From contig CM077676.1 in NCBI GenBank assembly GCA_039707655.1, positions 451,583,379-451,647,378 of the forward strand: DNA of 64,000 bases, written 5' to 3'. Below, one piece after another: positions 35,154-46,475 of this stretch. The notes below the pieces were generated by a model that worked only from the letters and a program-made list of their open reading frames with translations, was not told the origin of the DNA and did not search any database. The position numbers were made by a program, and so were the translations under genes. The number at the start of each line of letters is the position of its first letter. The first letter of the stretch is position 1. The stretch comes from Elymus sibiricus (lineage: Eukaryota; Streptophyta; Magnoliopsida; Poales; Poaceae).

Positions 35154-35724
35154 GCTCGCCCCTGCGCGCTCACTCCTCTGTTTTTTGGCCGGCCGGCGTG
35201 TGGGAGGTGTGTGCTACTCTGTTCTCACCTCCTATGCACATGAGGTGTTTGATGAAATGACCGAGCCACACTTAAGCTTTCTCCTCTCTAAGCTCGACAT
35301 CCAAGCTACATTTTCCTCAAGATTTGTCTAGGTTTGGCGGTGCACCAACTATCCAAGTGTTCTAAAAGGTTAGCAACTTCATCCTTTCATCTCTCACTGC
35401 TAGTTTAGCTCATTTCAAATGCTCTAGAAGTAGAGTGGTTTGTGGGTTTTAGTGGAGGTGTGTATGTGGGTGTTCTTTTGATTTAGATGCACAATTTGAG
35501 CTCAAATTAACTTCTTAGAGTTTGCACATGTGTACGGTGCCGTCCCGTCCCCGTCCCCGTCCTTACCGCCGTCGATCGCCCGCGCCGATCTCGTCGCCGG
35601 CACCACCGTGGTGAGCCTCTTGTTCTTATCTTCTTTTTAAAAGAAAATATTCTTACTTGTATGATTTAGATAGCTACTTGTATAATTTTCTTACTTGTAG
35701 TATTGTTTGTTATTATATAGTGCC

Positions 35725-36163
35725 ATGGTTTTGGTATCCGCCCCCGTCGGCTCTCGTCCGGTCTATGATTCGGATGTGGTATATTATCTTTTATAACTAT
35801 TTGTTTCATTTAGTGTTTATGACAATTATGCCGACCAACGTGACATAAATGTTTTTATCTAGGAGGTATGTGAACCGGAAATTCCAACTGACCCTCTTGT
35901 CGAGAGGTTAAATTTAGTTAAAAAACAATTATTTAAAAGAAAAATTGAAAAGAATTGAAGAAGAGAAGATGAAATTGGAGTTGCATGCTGCCGATGTCGT
36001 CGATCTACACAAGATTCAGATGGATGCAATGCGCTTGAAGATTAGAAAGATTAGAAAATATGCCATTGATAATGAGGCTTGGTATCATTATGCTGTTGGA
36101 TCAATTGTTACCTTAGTTGCGATTTTGATCGCATTTGTTGTTGCATTTAAATGTTTTACATAG
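35725..36163 (+). pseudogene. CACTA ORF1, unit 3 (frameshifted)
   Basis: Exons 35725-35778 and 35863-36163. Variants Asp (HAADVV) and Ile (HKIQ). Confidence 0.7.
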
Positions 36164-36392
36164 TTGTATGTTAGTTTCAATGTATGTTTTAATTAGATGC
36201 TCTAGAGAGCTGTATGTTGTTCTATGAGAACTATGTATGAAATTTATGTATTTATTTTTTCAGTAATAATATTTGATCACTCTACTGTACTTTGGTTTTA
36301 ATGTGATGATGAACTTGTATTAATTTGGTCATTTCTCTATTCATGATGTTCTGTAATGGTTTTTGATACACTTAATTATATAATGCACGCAG

Positions 36393-39300
36393 ATGAACCG
36401 GCAATGTATGTACGGTGACCGACGCACATCCGAGTACATTACGGGCCTGCATAATTTTCTCGAAGTGGCTGAGGCAAACAAGCAGAATGGTTTTATGTAT
36501 TGTCCATGTACTGTCTGTGGGAATACGAAGAATTACTCTTCCTCGAAAACCCTTCACTTTCACCTGCTTGAGAAGGGTTTCATGCCACACTATAATGTTT
36601 GGACCAAGCACGGAGAAAGAGGGGTTATGATGGAAGACAACGAAGAAGAAGAAGATGATGACAACTATCCTATGTTCCCTGAATATGGTGATACTGCAAC
36701 GGGGGAAGCTGAAGATCATGAGGCACCAGATGTGCCCGATTATGATCTTCGCCGGGTCATTGTTGATGCACAGAGAGGATGTGAAAGTGAAAGGGAGAAG
36801 TTGAAGTTCGATCGCATGTTAGAGGATCACAAAAAAGGGTTGTACCCAAATTGCGAAGATGGCAACACAAAGCTCGGTACCGCACTGGAATTGCTGCAAT
36901 GGAAGGCAGAGAATGGTGTATCTGACAAGGGATTTGGGAAGCTACTGAAAATAGTGAAGAAGAAGCTTCCAAAGGATAACAAATTGCCTGACAGTACGTA
37001 CGAAGCAAAGAAGGTTCTTTGCCCTCTAGGATTAGAGGTGCAGAAGATACATGCATGCCCTAATGACTACATTCTCTACCACGGTGAGGAGTACGAGAAT
37101 TTGAATGCATGCCCGGTATGCGGTGCATTGCGGTATAAGATCAGACGAGATGACCCTGGTGATGTTGAGGGCGAGCGCCCCAGGAAGAGGGTTCCTGCCA
37201 TGGTGATGTGGTATGCTCCTATAATACCACGGTTGAAACGTCTGTTCAGAAACAAAGAGCATGCCAAGTTGTTGCGATGGCACAAATAAGACCGTAAGAA
37301 AGACGGGAAGTTGAGAGTACCCGCTGATGGGTCGCAGTGGAGAAAAATCGAGAGAAAGTGGCCGGACTTTGCAGGTGGCGCAAGGAACTTATGGTTTGGT
37401 TTAAGTGCAGATGACATTAATCCTTTTGGGGAGCAGAGCAGCAATCATAGCACCTGGCCCGTGACTCTATGTATCTATAACCTTCCTCCTTGGTTGTGCA
37501 TGAAGCGAAAGTTCATTATGATGCCAGTGCTCATCCAAGGCCCTAAGCAACCCGGCAACGACATTGATATGTACCTAAGGCCATTAGTTGAAGAACTTTT
37601 ACAGCTGTGGGACATAAAAGGTGTACGTGTGTGGGATGAGCACAAACAGCAGGAATTTGACCTACGAGCGTTGCTGTTTGTAACCATCAATGATTGGCCT
37701 GCTCTTAGTAACCTTTCAGGACAGACAAACAAGGGATACAATGCATGCACGCACTGTTTACATGAGACTGAAAGTATATATTTGGACAAATGCAAGAAGA
37801 ATGTGTACCTGGGACATCGTCGATTTCTTCCGACCAAGCATGCCTTAAGAAAGAAAGGCAAGCATTTCAAAGGTGAGGCAGATCACCGGAAGAAGCCTGT
37901 CCTCCGTACTGGTGATGATATACTTGATATGGTCAAGGATTTACATGTAATCTTTGGAAAGGGTCCTGGCGGACAATCTGTTCCGAATCACGCTGACGGA
38001 CACGCAACCATGTGGAAGAAGAAATCTATATTTTGGGACCTACCCTATTGGAAAGACCTAGAGGTCCGCTCTGCAATCGACGTGATGCACGTGACGAAAA
38101 ATCTTTGCGTGAACCTGCTAGGCTTCTTGGGCATGTATGGGAAGACAAAAGATACACCGGAGGCACGGGAGGACCAGCAACGTATGAACGAAAAAGATGG
38201 TATGCATCAAAAGCAGTATCAAGGTCCTGCCAGCTACGCTCTTACCAAAGCAGAGAAGGAAATCTTTTTTGAATGCCTGCTCAGTATCAAGGTCCCGTCT
38301 GGCTTCTCGTCGAATATAAAGGGAATAATAAATATGGCAGAGAAAAAAAATTCCAGAACCTAAAGTCTCATGACTGCCACGTGATTATGACGCAACTGCT
38401 TCCGGTTGCATTGAGGGGGCTTCTACCAGAAAATGTTCGATTAGCCATTGTGAAGCTATGTGCATTCCTCAATGGAATTTCTCAGAAGGTAATTGATTCA
38501 GAAATCCTACCAAGATTACAGAATGATTTGGTCCAATGTCTTGTCAGTTTCGAGTTGGTGTTCCCACCATCCTTCTTCAATATTATGACGCACGTCCCTA
38601 GTTCACCTAGTCGACGAGATTGCCATTCTGGGTCCTGTATTTCTACACAATATGTTCCCCTTTGAGAGGTTCATGGGAGTCTTAAAGAAATATGTTCGTA
38701 ACCGTGCTAGGCCAGAAGGAAGCATCTCCACGGGCCATCAAATAGAGGAGGTCATTGAGTTTTGTGTTGACTTTATTCTTGACCTTAAGCCGATTGGTGT
38801 TCCTGAATCGCGGCATGAGGGGAGACTGGGTGGAAAAGGTACGCTAGGACCGAAAGCAATAATTTGTAGGGACGGGCATTCTTGGGCGCAAGCACACTAC
38901 ACAGTTCTACAAAATTCTACCTTGGTGGCCCCGTATATCAATGAACACAAGAATATTCTACACTCCAAACACCCGGAGCAATCTGACGACTGGATTACAC
39001 GTGAACACATGGGGACTTTCGGCGGTTGGTTGCAAACACATCTCATGGGTAACACCACTGTTGGAGATGAGCTGTGCTTGTTGGCCAGGACACCATCTTC
39101 GACTGTATTGACTTTCCAAGGGTACGAGATAAATGGGAATACATTTTACACGATCGCCCAAGATAAAAAGAGCACCAACCAAAACAGTGGTGTCCGCTTT
39201 GATGCAGCAAACACCAATAGGGCAAATGACACATATTATGGTTACATAGAGGAGATATGGGAACTTGACTATGGACGTGATTTTAAGGTCCCTTTGTTTC

Positions 39301-39698
39301 GGTGCAAATGGGTCAATCTGTCAGGAGGCGGGGTACAGGTAGACCCGCAGTACGGAATGACAACAGTGGATCTCAACAATCTTGGGTACACAGACGAACC
39401 ATTCGTCCTAGCCAATGATGTGGCGCAGGTTTTCTATGTGAAGGACATGTCTACCAAACCGAGAAAAAGAAAAGATAAGGAAGCGAATACATCATACGAT
39501 GAGCCAAAGCGCCACATAGTTCTTTCAAGGAAAAGAAACATCGTGGGAGTGGAGGACAAGACAGACATGTCAGAAGATTATGAAAAGTTTCATGAAATTT
39601 CTTCCTTCAGAGTGAAGACTGACCCAAGTATCCTGTTAAATGATGAAGATTATCCATGGTTACGGCGCAATAAGCAAGGGACACACGCGAAGAAATAG
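36393..39698 (+). pseudogene. CACTA transposase, broken, unit 3
   Basis: Lesions: TAA at 37287-37289, frame change near 38345, frame change near 38593. The second TAA of the other units is a GAA codon here (38501-38503), so the middle frame runs on through EILPRLQNDLVQCLVSFELV to about 38590. Private changes include Tyr and His in PNDYILYHGEE, Gly in FAGGARN, and His in DLHVIFG and PNHADGH. The 5' portion groups with unit 2, the 3' portion (FERFMG, RFDAAN) with unit 4. Confidence 0.92.
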
Positions 39699-39968
39699 TT
39701 TTATACCCCAAGATCCCACTCTGGGATGTGACCGGCTTCACCGCCATCACTTTCTCTCTAGTGTGAGTTTTCGGACTTATAGCTGGATAGTGCCACTTCG
39801 GACAAACCGGAGGGAATCTTTGTAAGAGCTAGCTAGGGCATTTTGGCATTTGAAACATGATTTTAGAATAATTATTAATTAAGTTATGAAATTTCAATTA
39901 TTCCTATCATTTCAGTCCCATGTTTTGCAAGGTTGATCATACGCGGTTAGTCCCGGTTGATGGCTCCA

Positions 39969-40720
39969 TATAAAATAAAAATACATAACATATGCAAAAA
40001 ATTAAAATTGCCATAACAATAAAAATAACATAAAAAATAAAAAGACATAACATATGCAAAAAATTAAAATTGCCATAACATAAAAAATAAAAAGACATAA
40101 CATGTGCCATATATTTTATAGTGGTTATGAAAGAATATTAAAATTGACATAACATATGCAAAAAATAACATAAAAAATAAAAAAAACATAACATATGCAA
40201 AAAATTAAAATTGCCATAATATAAAAAATAACATAAAAAATAAAAAGACATAACATGTGTCATATATTTTATAGTGGTTATGAAAGAATATTAAAATTGA
40301 CATAACATATGCAAAAAATAACATAAAAAATAAAAAGACATAGCATATGCAAAAAATTAAAATTGCCATAACAATAAAAATAACATAAAAAATAAAAAGA
40401 CATAACATATGCAAAAAATTAAAATTGCCATAACATAAAAAATAAAAAGACATAACATGCGCCATATATTTTATAGTGGTTATGAAAGAATATTAAAATT
40501 GACATAACATATGTAAAAAATAACATAAAAAATAAAAAAACATAACATATGCAAAAAATTAAAATTGCCATAATATAAAAAATAAAAAGACATAACATGT
40601 GCCATATATTTTATAGTGGTTATGAAAGAATATTAAAATTGACTTAACATATGCAAAAAATAACATAAAAAATAAAAAAAAAATAACATATGCAAAAAAT
40701 AACATAAAAAATAAAAAAAA
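39969..40720 (+). repeat. AT-rich minisatellite, long form, unit 3
   Basis: About 750 bases of repeated gacataacatatgcaaaaaat and taaaattgccataacat blocks. The long marker ttttatagtggttatgaaag recurs four times, near 40115, 40268, 40470 and 40612, at uneven spacing (about 140-200 bases). Slippage or unequal exchange within the block explains the irregular ladder. Confidence 0.88.
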
Positions 40721-40967
40721 TACCCGCCTACTAGCAGTAACCATGGCCAGCATACGACTAGAAACCCAACTATATATGGGCCAGGATGCAGGCCCGCGGG
40801 GCTAGTAGGCCCAACAGGGCAGAGATTAGGCAATTAACTGTCTGCTTTAGAGAGGAACTTGGGAGAGAGATCGCAGCCGCGTATATAAAGGGGGGGGCAG
40901 CTCGGGGAAATAAAGTAAATGCAAGGAGATGAGAGTGCAAAGGTACTTGATAGATGTTGATGATGTC
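40721..40967. other. GC-rich junction segment with TATA-like box, unit 3
   Basis: Found only in type II units. The plus strand has tatataaa at 40882-40889 followed by a run of G, and ggcccgcggggctagtaggc upstream, which looks like promoter sequence. No open frame starts after it. It may come from the leader or LTR of a third element. Confidence 0.4.
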
Positions 40968-40985
40968 TCCCCGGCAACGGCGCCA
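40968..40985 (-). other. Primer binding site (tRNA-Asp), second LTR family, unit 3
   Basis: The minus strand reads TGGCGCCGTTGCCGGGGA, a perfect match to the tRNA-Asp 3' end as I recall it. It sits next to the LTR fragment on its right. Confidence 0.8.
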
Positions 40986-41690
40986 GAAATTCTTCCTACT
41001 ACTTGTAGCTTGCGTTGGTATTTCCCCGAAGAGGAATGGATGATGCACCACAGTAGAGATAAGTATTTCCCTCAGGTATGAAACCAAGGTTATCAATCTA
41101 GTAGGAGAATCACACAACACCTCGTCAACAACACCTGCACACAAAACAACAACCCTTGCGCCCAACGCAAACGAGGGGTTGTCAATCCCTCGGCGGTAGA
41201 TTGCAAGATTAAATTGTATATGATAGATAAATAGATTGAAACAAAAATACAAAATAAAATAAGTAAAATAAAATGGCAGCAATATTTTTAGGGTTTTAGT
41301 AATATGATTTTGATAGACCCGGGGGCCATAGTTTTCACTAGAGGCTTCTCTCATAGAAATAGCATATGGTGGGTAGACAAATTACTGTTGGGCAATTGAT
41401 AGAAAAGCAAATAATCATGACGATATCCAAGGCAATGATCATGTATATAGGCATCACGTCCGAGACAAGTAGACTGACTCCTGCCTGCATCTACTACTAT
41501 TACTCCACACATCGACCGCTATCCAGCATGCATCTAGTCTATTAAGTCCATAAAGAACGGAGTAACGCCTTAATAACGATGACATGATGTAGACAAGATA
41601 AACTCACGTATGAATTAACCCCATCTTTTTACCCTTAATAGCTATGATACATACTTGCCATGTCCCTTTCTGTCACTGGGATTGAGCACC
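40986..41690 (-). mobile_element. LTR/leader fragment of a second Gypsy-type element, unit 3
   Basis: Sequence to the right of the primer site (cttgtagcttgcgttggtat and onward) matches in style a very common Triticeae LTR family that I cannot name with certainty. About 700 bases survive, with no internal domain beyond the primer site. It ends abruptly at 41690, joined to the other LTR at gaccaactgg. Confidence 0.65.
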
Positions 41691-42867
41691 GACCAACTGG
41701 AGTGGGGCCACCTGCTGCCCATGAGGCACCAGGGCGCGCCACCCCCTGGCACGGCCTGGTGGCTTGTGGGGCCCACGTGACTCCGCTGACCCTAATCTCA
41801 GGCCTATAAATTCACAATTCCAGAAAAAAATAAGAGAGAAAGTTTTATTACGTTTCACGATATGGAGCCGCCGCCACCTCCTGTTCTTCATCGAGAGGCC
41901 AGATCTAGAGTCCGTTCGGGGCTCCGGAGAGGGGGATCTTCCGGCATCGTCATCATCAACCATACTTCATCACCAATTTCATGATGCTCACCACTGGGAG
42001 TGAGTAATTCCTTCGTAGGCTTGCTGGACGGTGATGAGTTGGATGAGATTTATCATGTAATCGAGTTAGTTTTGTTAGGGCTTGATCCCTAGTATCCACT
42101 ATGTTCTGAGATTGATGTTGCTGTGACTTTGCTATGCTTAATGCTTGTCACTAGGGCCCGAGTGCCATGATTTCAGATCTGAACCCCTTATGTTTTCATG
42201 AATATATTTGTGTTCTGGATCCGATCTTGCAAGTTATACGCACCTGCTACGTGTTATGATCCGCATACCCCAAGGTGACAATAATTGGGATTCTTTCCGG
42301 TGATTGCCGTAGTTTGAGGAGTTCATGTATTCACTAAGTGTTAATGCTTTGTTCCGATTCTCTATTAAAAGGAGGCCTTAATATCCCTTAGTTTCCTTAT
42401 GGACCCCGCTGCCACGGGAGGGTAGGACAAAAGATGTCATGCAAGTTCTTATCGCAAGCACGTATGACTATATAATTACATTGATGAATTGGAGCTAGTT
42501 CTCCGTCGCCCTAGGTTATGACTGTTACATGATGAATGTTATCCAACATAATCACCGATCCAATGCCTACGAGTTTTCCACATATTGCTTTTGCTAAGTT
42601 ACTACTGTTGCTACTGCTGTCACAATTACTACTACTATTGCTGCTACTATTACTGTTACTCTATTTGCTACCGCTACCAAACTTTCATACTACTGTGCTA
42701 CTGATCACTCTGTTGCAGATATTTAGTCTCCAGGTGTGGTTGAATTGACAACTCAACTGCTAATAGTTGCAAATATTCTTTGCCTTCCCTTGTGTCGAAT
42801 CAATAAATTTGGGTTGAATACTCTACCCTCGAAAACTGTTGCGATCCCCTATACTTGTGGGTTATCA
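41691..42867 (+). repeat. Single plus-strand LTR, 5'-truncated, unit 3
   Basis: Homologous to the right arm of the type I inverted repeat, but keeps the middle 439 bases that type I lost. These include a CTA/CTG-rich trinucleotide stretch near 42600-42665. Ends CTTGTGGGTTATCA at 42867 and then enters Harbinger DNA. With the left arm absent, no long hairpin forms in this unit. Confidence 0.8.
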
Positions 42868-43395
42868 GTGCCTTCCCGGCAGTGGCGGCGGGCGCGCGTG
42901 CCTTCCTGGCGGGGGCCGCGAAAGCACCGCCCTGGACGACGACGTTGCCCTGCCACTTGCGGGTTGCGCGGTGGAGCCTTGAACAGCGACGGGCGCGACA
43001 TGGCCGGCGATGAGATCTGCCGGAGGGGTTGGCGCGTGGATGACATCCACGGTGACGGGCGACGGCTGGGAGGCTTCTATGGTGGCAATACAACGCCGGG
43101 GAAGGTGGTCCAGGACGGGCAGAGGGAGATCAATGGCGGCGGAGGGAAGGAGAAGCGGGAACGGCCGCGCGGAAATGTCCCTCCCGCCAAAAATCGCTGC
43201 TGATACGGGTCAAGCTCGGGTCAGCCTCCCACCCCGTGAATCTAAAGGTTGAGGGCGAAGATTTGCCGCGCCCCGCAATTTTTTTACAGGCCGTGGTCCG
43301 ATACGGGGTCTATTCTGGCCTTTTTTCGCGCAAAACCGTAAACTGGCGGTTATTTTGCGGGTTGGCGCGATATAAGGGGTCTGCTAGAGATGCTC
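42868..43395 (-). mobile_element. 5' end of a PIF/Harbinger element, unit 3
   Basis: Terminal sequence at 43376-43395 with TAA outside. Type II variants: cagtggcgg and cgcgtggatg where type I has cggtggcgg and cgcatggatg. Confidence 0.6.
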
Positions 43396-43777
43396 TAAAG
43401 TTTTGGCGGGCTGAAACTTCAGCTTCTCCCGCGTGCCACACCCCCCGACGCCGCGTTGTCCCCTGCGGTTGCGCCATATTCGCCGCCACGCCGCCATTGC
43501 CCTCCTCCCCCCCGATAGCTGCAACACCGGGAAGGCGCGGCCGGAGTGCGCCGTCGGCTCCTCCCTCAACCCCGGTGTGCCGTCGCTGCGAGGCCACCTT
43601 TCTCATTCCTCCCCTGCCTCGCCTCCTTCGCTGCCCCGCTCCGGCTGGAGTCTCCAAGTCCTAGCTGAAGAACCCGACGTGGGAATGGTATTCGGAGATG
43701 TTCTTCACCCAATTTTTTTTATGTTTCAAATTTTTTGTGTGAATGTCTTTGATCATAGTTTTTCTTATTCCTTGTAG

Positions 43778-44553
43778 ATGAACACTCAAGAGGACACCGC
43801 AAGATTTCTTGAGATGGGTGCATCAAAAGGCTTTCCAAGAGTGTTTGGAAGTATCGATTGCATACATTGGAAGTGGAAGCTTTGCCCTACAACATTGGAT
43901 GGACAATTCTAAGGAAAAGGTAAAGATGCATATATAATTCTAGAAGATGTGGCATCAAATGACCTGTGGATTTGGCATTCATGTTTTGGATTGCCAGGAT
44001 CTAAAAATAATCTGAATGTTCTGCAAAGATCTCATCTGTTTGCAAGGATTTCTGTGGAAGAGGCACCTCCAATGAATTTTGAAATAAATGGGCATCAATA
44101 CAACACGGGCTACTATCTTGCTGATGGAATATATCTGCCATGGTCAACTTTTGTGAAGACAATATCAAACCCTCAAAGTAACAAGAATACTCACTTTGCT
44201 AGGAGGCAAGAAGGATGTAGAAAGGATGCCGAGCAGGCATTTGGGGTTCTCCAATCTCATTTTCCATTGTTCGTGGTCTTGCACACTTTTGGCATAAAAA
44301 AGACTTGTGGCCCATCATGACCAGGTGTGTGAAATTATGTAGCATGATCATAGAGGATGAGAGGGAACAACCATGTGACTATTGCTATGAGAATGAGGGG
44401 AATTTTTTTTACATACCACCGGTTCAACAACAGATTGATGAACGACGATTGCAAAAATTTCTCAAAATGCATCGCTGGATAGAAGACCACGCTGGTCATT
44501 AACAAGTCCGCGCTGATCTAGTTGAGCACTTGTGGGCGCTTCATGGTCAATAA
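43778..44553 (+). pseudogene. PIF/Harbinger transposase, broken, unit 3
   Basis: Same three lesions as in the other units. Copy-specific Ala for Val in RKDAEQAFG, just before the catalytic Glu, and Cys for Arg in CVKLCSM. Confidence 0.85.
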
Positions 44554-44872
44554 ACTTCGTAATGTTATATTTGCAATATTTTTGACCATCGGTTATGTTT
44601 GAATTTGAATTTGAATGTCGAACCAAATTTCATGTAATGTTGCTTTGGAATTACTATCAAGTATGTGAGTTAGATGTATCATTGTATTAATTATTATGAT
44701 GATATTAGACTTATGCATGTGTCATTTGTATTTTTTACTAGAAATTAGGAGAATAAAGATTTTAGAGGATAAGTTTATGGAAACGAACAAAAGTTGCTCT
44801 ATAAATACTTTCCCTAAATTTTAGAGTCATCCCGTGAAATCAGTTTTGCAGGAGGTATTTTAAGGGAGCTGT

Positions 44873-44886
44873 GGGAGTTGCTCTTA
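44873..44886 (+). repeat. Harbinger 3' end and TTA, unit 3
   Basis: gggagttgctc then TTA, identical to unit 1. Confidence 0.45.
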
Positions 44887-45153
44887 GGATATCTCTAAGT
44901 GAATTATCAAAAGATTTCCACTCAAATTTCTCCTTAAATCTTAACTCCTCAAATATGAGTATTTAAAAAATGTGTGAAGCTATCAGAACCCTCAAATTAA
45001 CTCCTCAAATGCAAATTGTGCACAAACATCTCATTAGAAACTCAAATTTGAAACTAGATTAACACCAATAGTGCATAATTATACATAGTAGTTCATAACT
45101 AATGTAGATAGAACTTACTTAGAGTTAAACTAGAGCTAAAATGATGTGCTTTA

Positions 45154-45505
45154 TCACCACCTGCTTGACGAATCTCGTCGCTCAACATCAAGGGTGTCGC
45201 GCCATGGCATCAACACGGCGGTGGAGTCGTCGGCGGCAAGCTTGTCGAAGAGTGTGTCACACTCATGCTCTGCCTCATCCAAGTACCGGTGGTTGGCCTC
45301 CACCCCGCGCTCGTCGGTGATGGACTACTTAATAGTTTGCCGGACCTCTATTAACTCGACATCAGTGACGAGCCGAGTGGCCACCTTAGCATCGGTGTGC
45401 TTTTGTCGCCCAGTGCTCCTCCTCCTCAAGCATACCACACTTGTACTCCCGCTCAGCTTCCACCCACGAGAAGCCGACGCCATCCTCCTCCTCGACTCTG
45501 TCCAT
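45154..45505 (-). pseudogene. Decayed minus-strand ORF, unit 3
   Basis: Same lesions as the unit 1 and 2 copies, with a Gly/Glu-neutral set of substitutions near the 3' end. Confidence 0.5.
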
Positions 45506-46065
45506 TGTCGACCCGTACTCCTCCTCCGCTACGCCCCCTATTTATATTCCTCCGCTTCTGACACCATGGCCAATAGGGATGAAGTCCAGCTCGGTGACAC
45601 CCCACCTCTCAATCCATAATGAGTGATGTGCCATGGCGATTCGAGCAGAGATGGTAGCGATTTGGGGCTGATGTGATGGTGATTTGGAGGTTGTGGGGGC
45701 ACACCACCGAGGACTCAACGCACATATGTGTAAGCCAACCACCCGCTGTCGCGGGCTTCGAAACAGACAAAGAGCACGACTCAGACGGATATGGGTCAGA
45801 CCAAAAACAGGGGGACGAGTTCTGCGTGGCAAGGACCACCACCGGGGAGGGAATGGAAGTTCCTGAGCCACAAACCGACGACAGACGGAGCAGCCGGATG
45901 CGCTAGATATCGAGCGAAGAAAAGGGTGCGACCACGAGTGACACCGAGCAAGGTCGACCACACGCGGATCCGCAACTCACGGCCCCAAATAGGCCCGACC
46001 ATGGTGAACCATCACACACATGGGAGATCCAGCAGAAACACATCGGAATAGGAGAAACCGTTGAG

Positions 46066-46105
46066 CCCCCCCCCCCCCCCCCCCCCCAACACACACACAC
46101 ACACC
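46066..46105. repeat. Poly-C and (CA)n, unit 3
   Basis: 22 C, then AA and a CA repeat longer than in type I. Confidence 0.9.
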
Positions 46106-46272
46106 GCATCGCGCGGGCTTAGCCCGGCGATGGTCGCTGGCGATGGCAAGGGCTAGGAGGTGAAGTCGCCTGGCTGGGGGAGCAACAGGGGGCGAGGGGC
46201 CTTTTCCTCTTGGCTTAGGGTAGAGGTTTATCTTCTCACTTTAGAAACATGCCTGAAGTTAAGTTGTATGTA

Positions 46273-46475
46273 CTCCCTCCGTTTTCTTTTTCTCCGCATA
46301 TAAAATTTGTCTGGTGTCATACTTCGTAAAGATTGATCGAATTTATATTTAAAATATCAACATCTACAACCTTAAAGTTACACGGTATGAAAATTAATTT
46401 CACGATGCATCTAATGATATTAATTTCGTATTGTGAACGACGATCTTATACGCGGAGTAAAAAGAAACATAGGAG
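46273..46475. mobile_element. Stowaway-like MITE, unit 3
   Basis: Same ends as at 11782. The following 46476-48475 holds nothing recognised; its palindrome lies at 46869-46884. Confidence 0.6.

Larger units (their letters stand above)
34886..40720 (+). mobile_element. CACTA (En/Spm) element, unit 3, 3' end not found
   Basis: Starts CACTAGTAGAAAACAGG after AGG. The AT-rich repeat on its 3' side is longer than in type I and ends at about 40720, where GC-rich DNA begins. Its true 3' inverted repeat is not visible, so the right limit given is only the end of the AT-rich repeat. Confidence 0.85.

Noticed and set aside
39969..40720. Evenly repeated AT-rich blocks as a CRISPR-like array
   Set aside because: Spacing is irregular, 'spacers' are themselves repeats, and the context is a plant transposon.
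40725..40735. cctactagcag as the 3' terminal repeat (CTACTAGTG) of the CACTA element
   Set aside because: Only part of the terminus matches, the adjoining CCTGTTTT is missing, and no AGG target duplicate follows. It lies in GC-rich DNA that looks like another element.
40968..40985. Sequence resembling the 3' end of tRNA-Asp as a tRNA gene
   Set aside because: Only the acceptor/T-arm 3' strand is present with no cloverleaf upstream. It fits a primer binding site beside an LTR.
40770..41354. 194-codon minus-strand open frame across the primer site and LTR fragment (and its copy at 57405-57989)
   Set aside because: It crosses non-coding LTR, primer site and GC-rich junction, has a composition typical of translated AT-rich DNA and shows no domain.
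42536..42748. 70-codon Leu-rich frame in the LTR (and mirror copies in type I)
   Set aside because: Translation of the CTA/CTG trinucleotide stretch in the LTR; low complexity.
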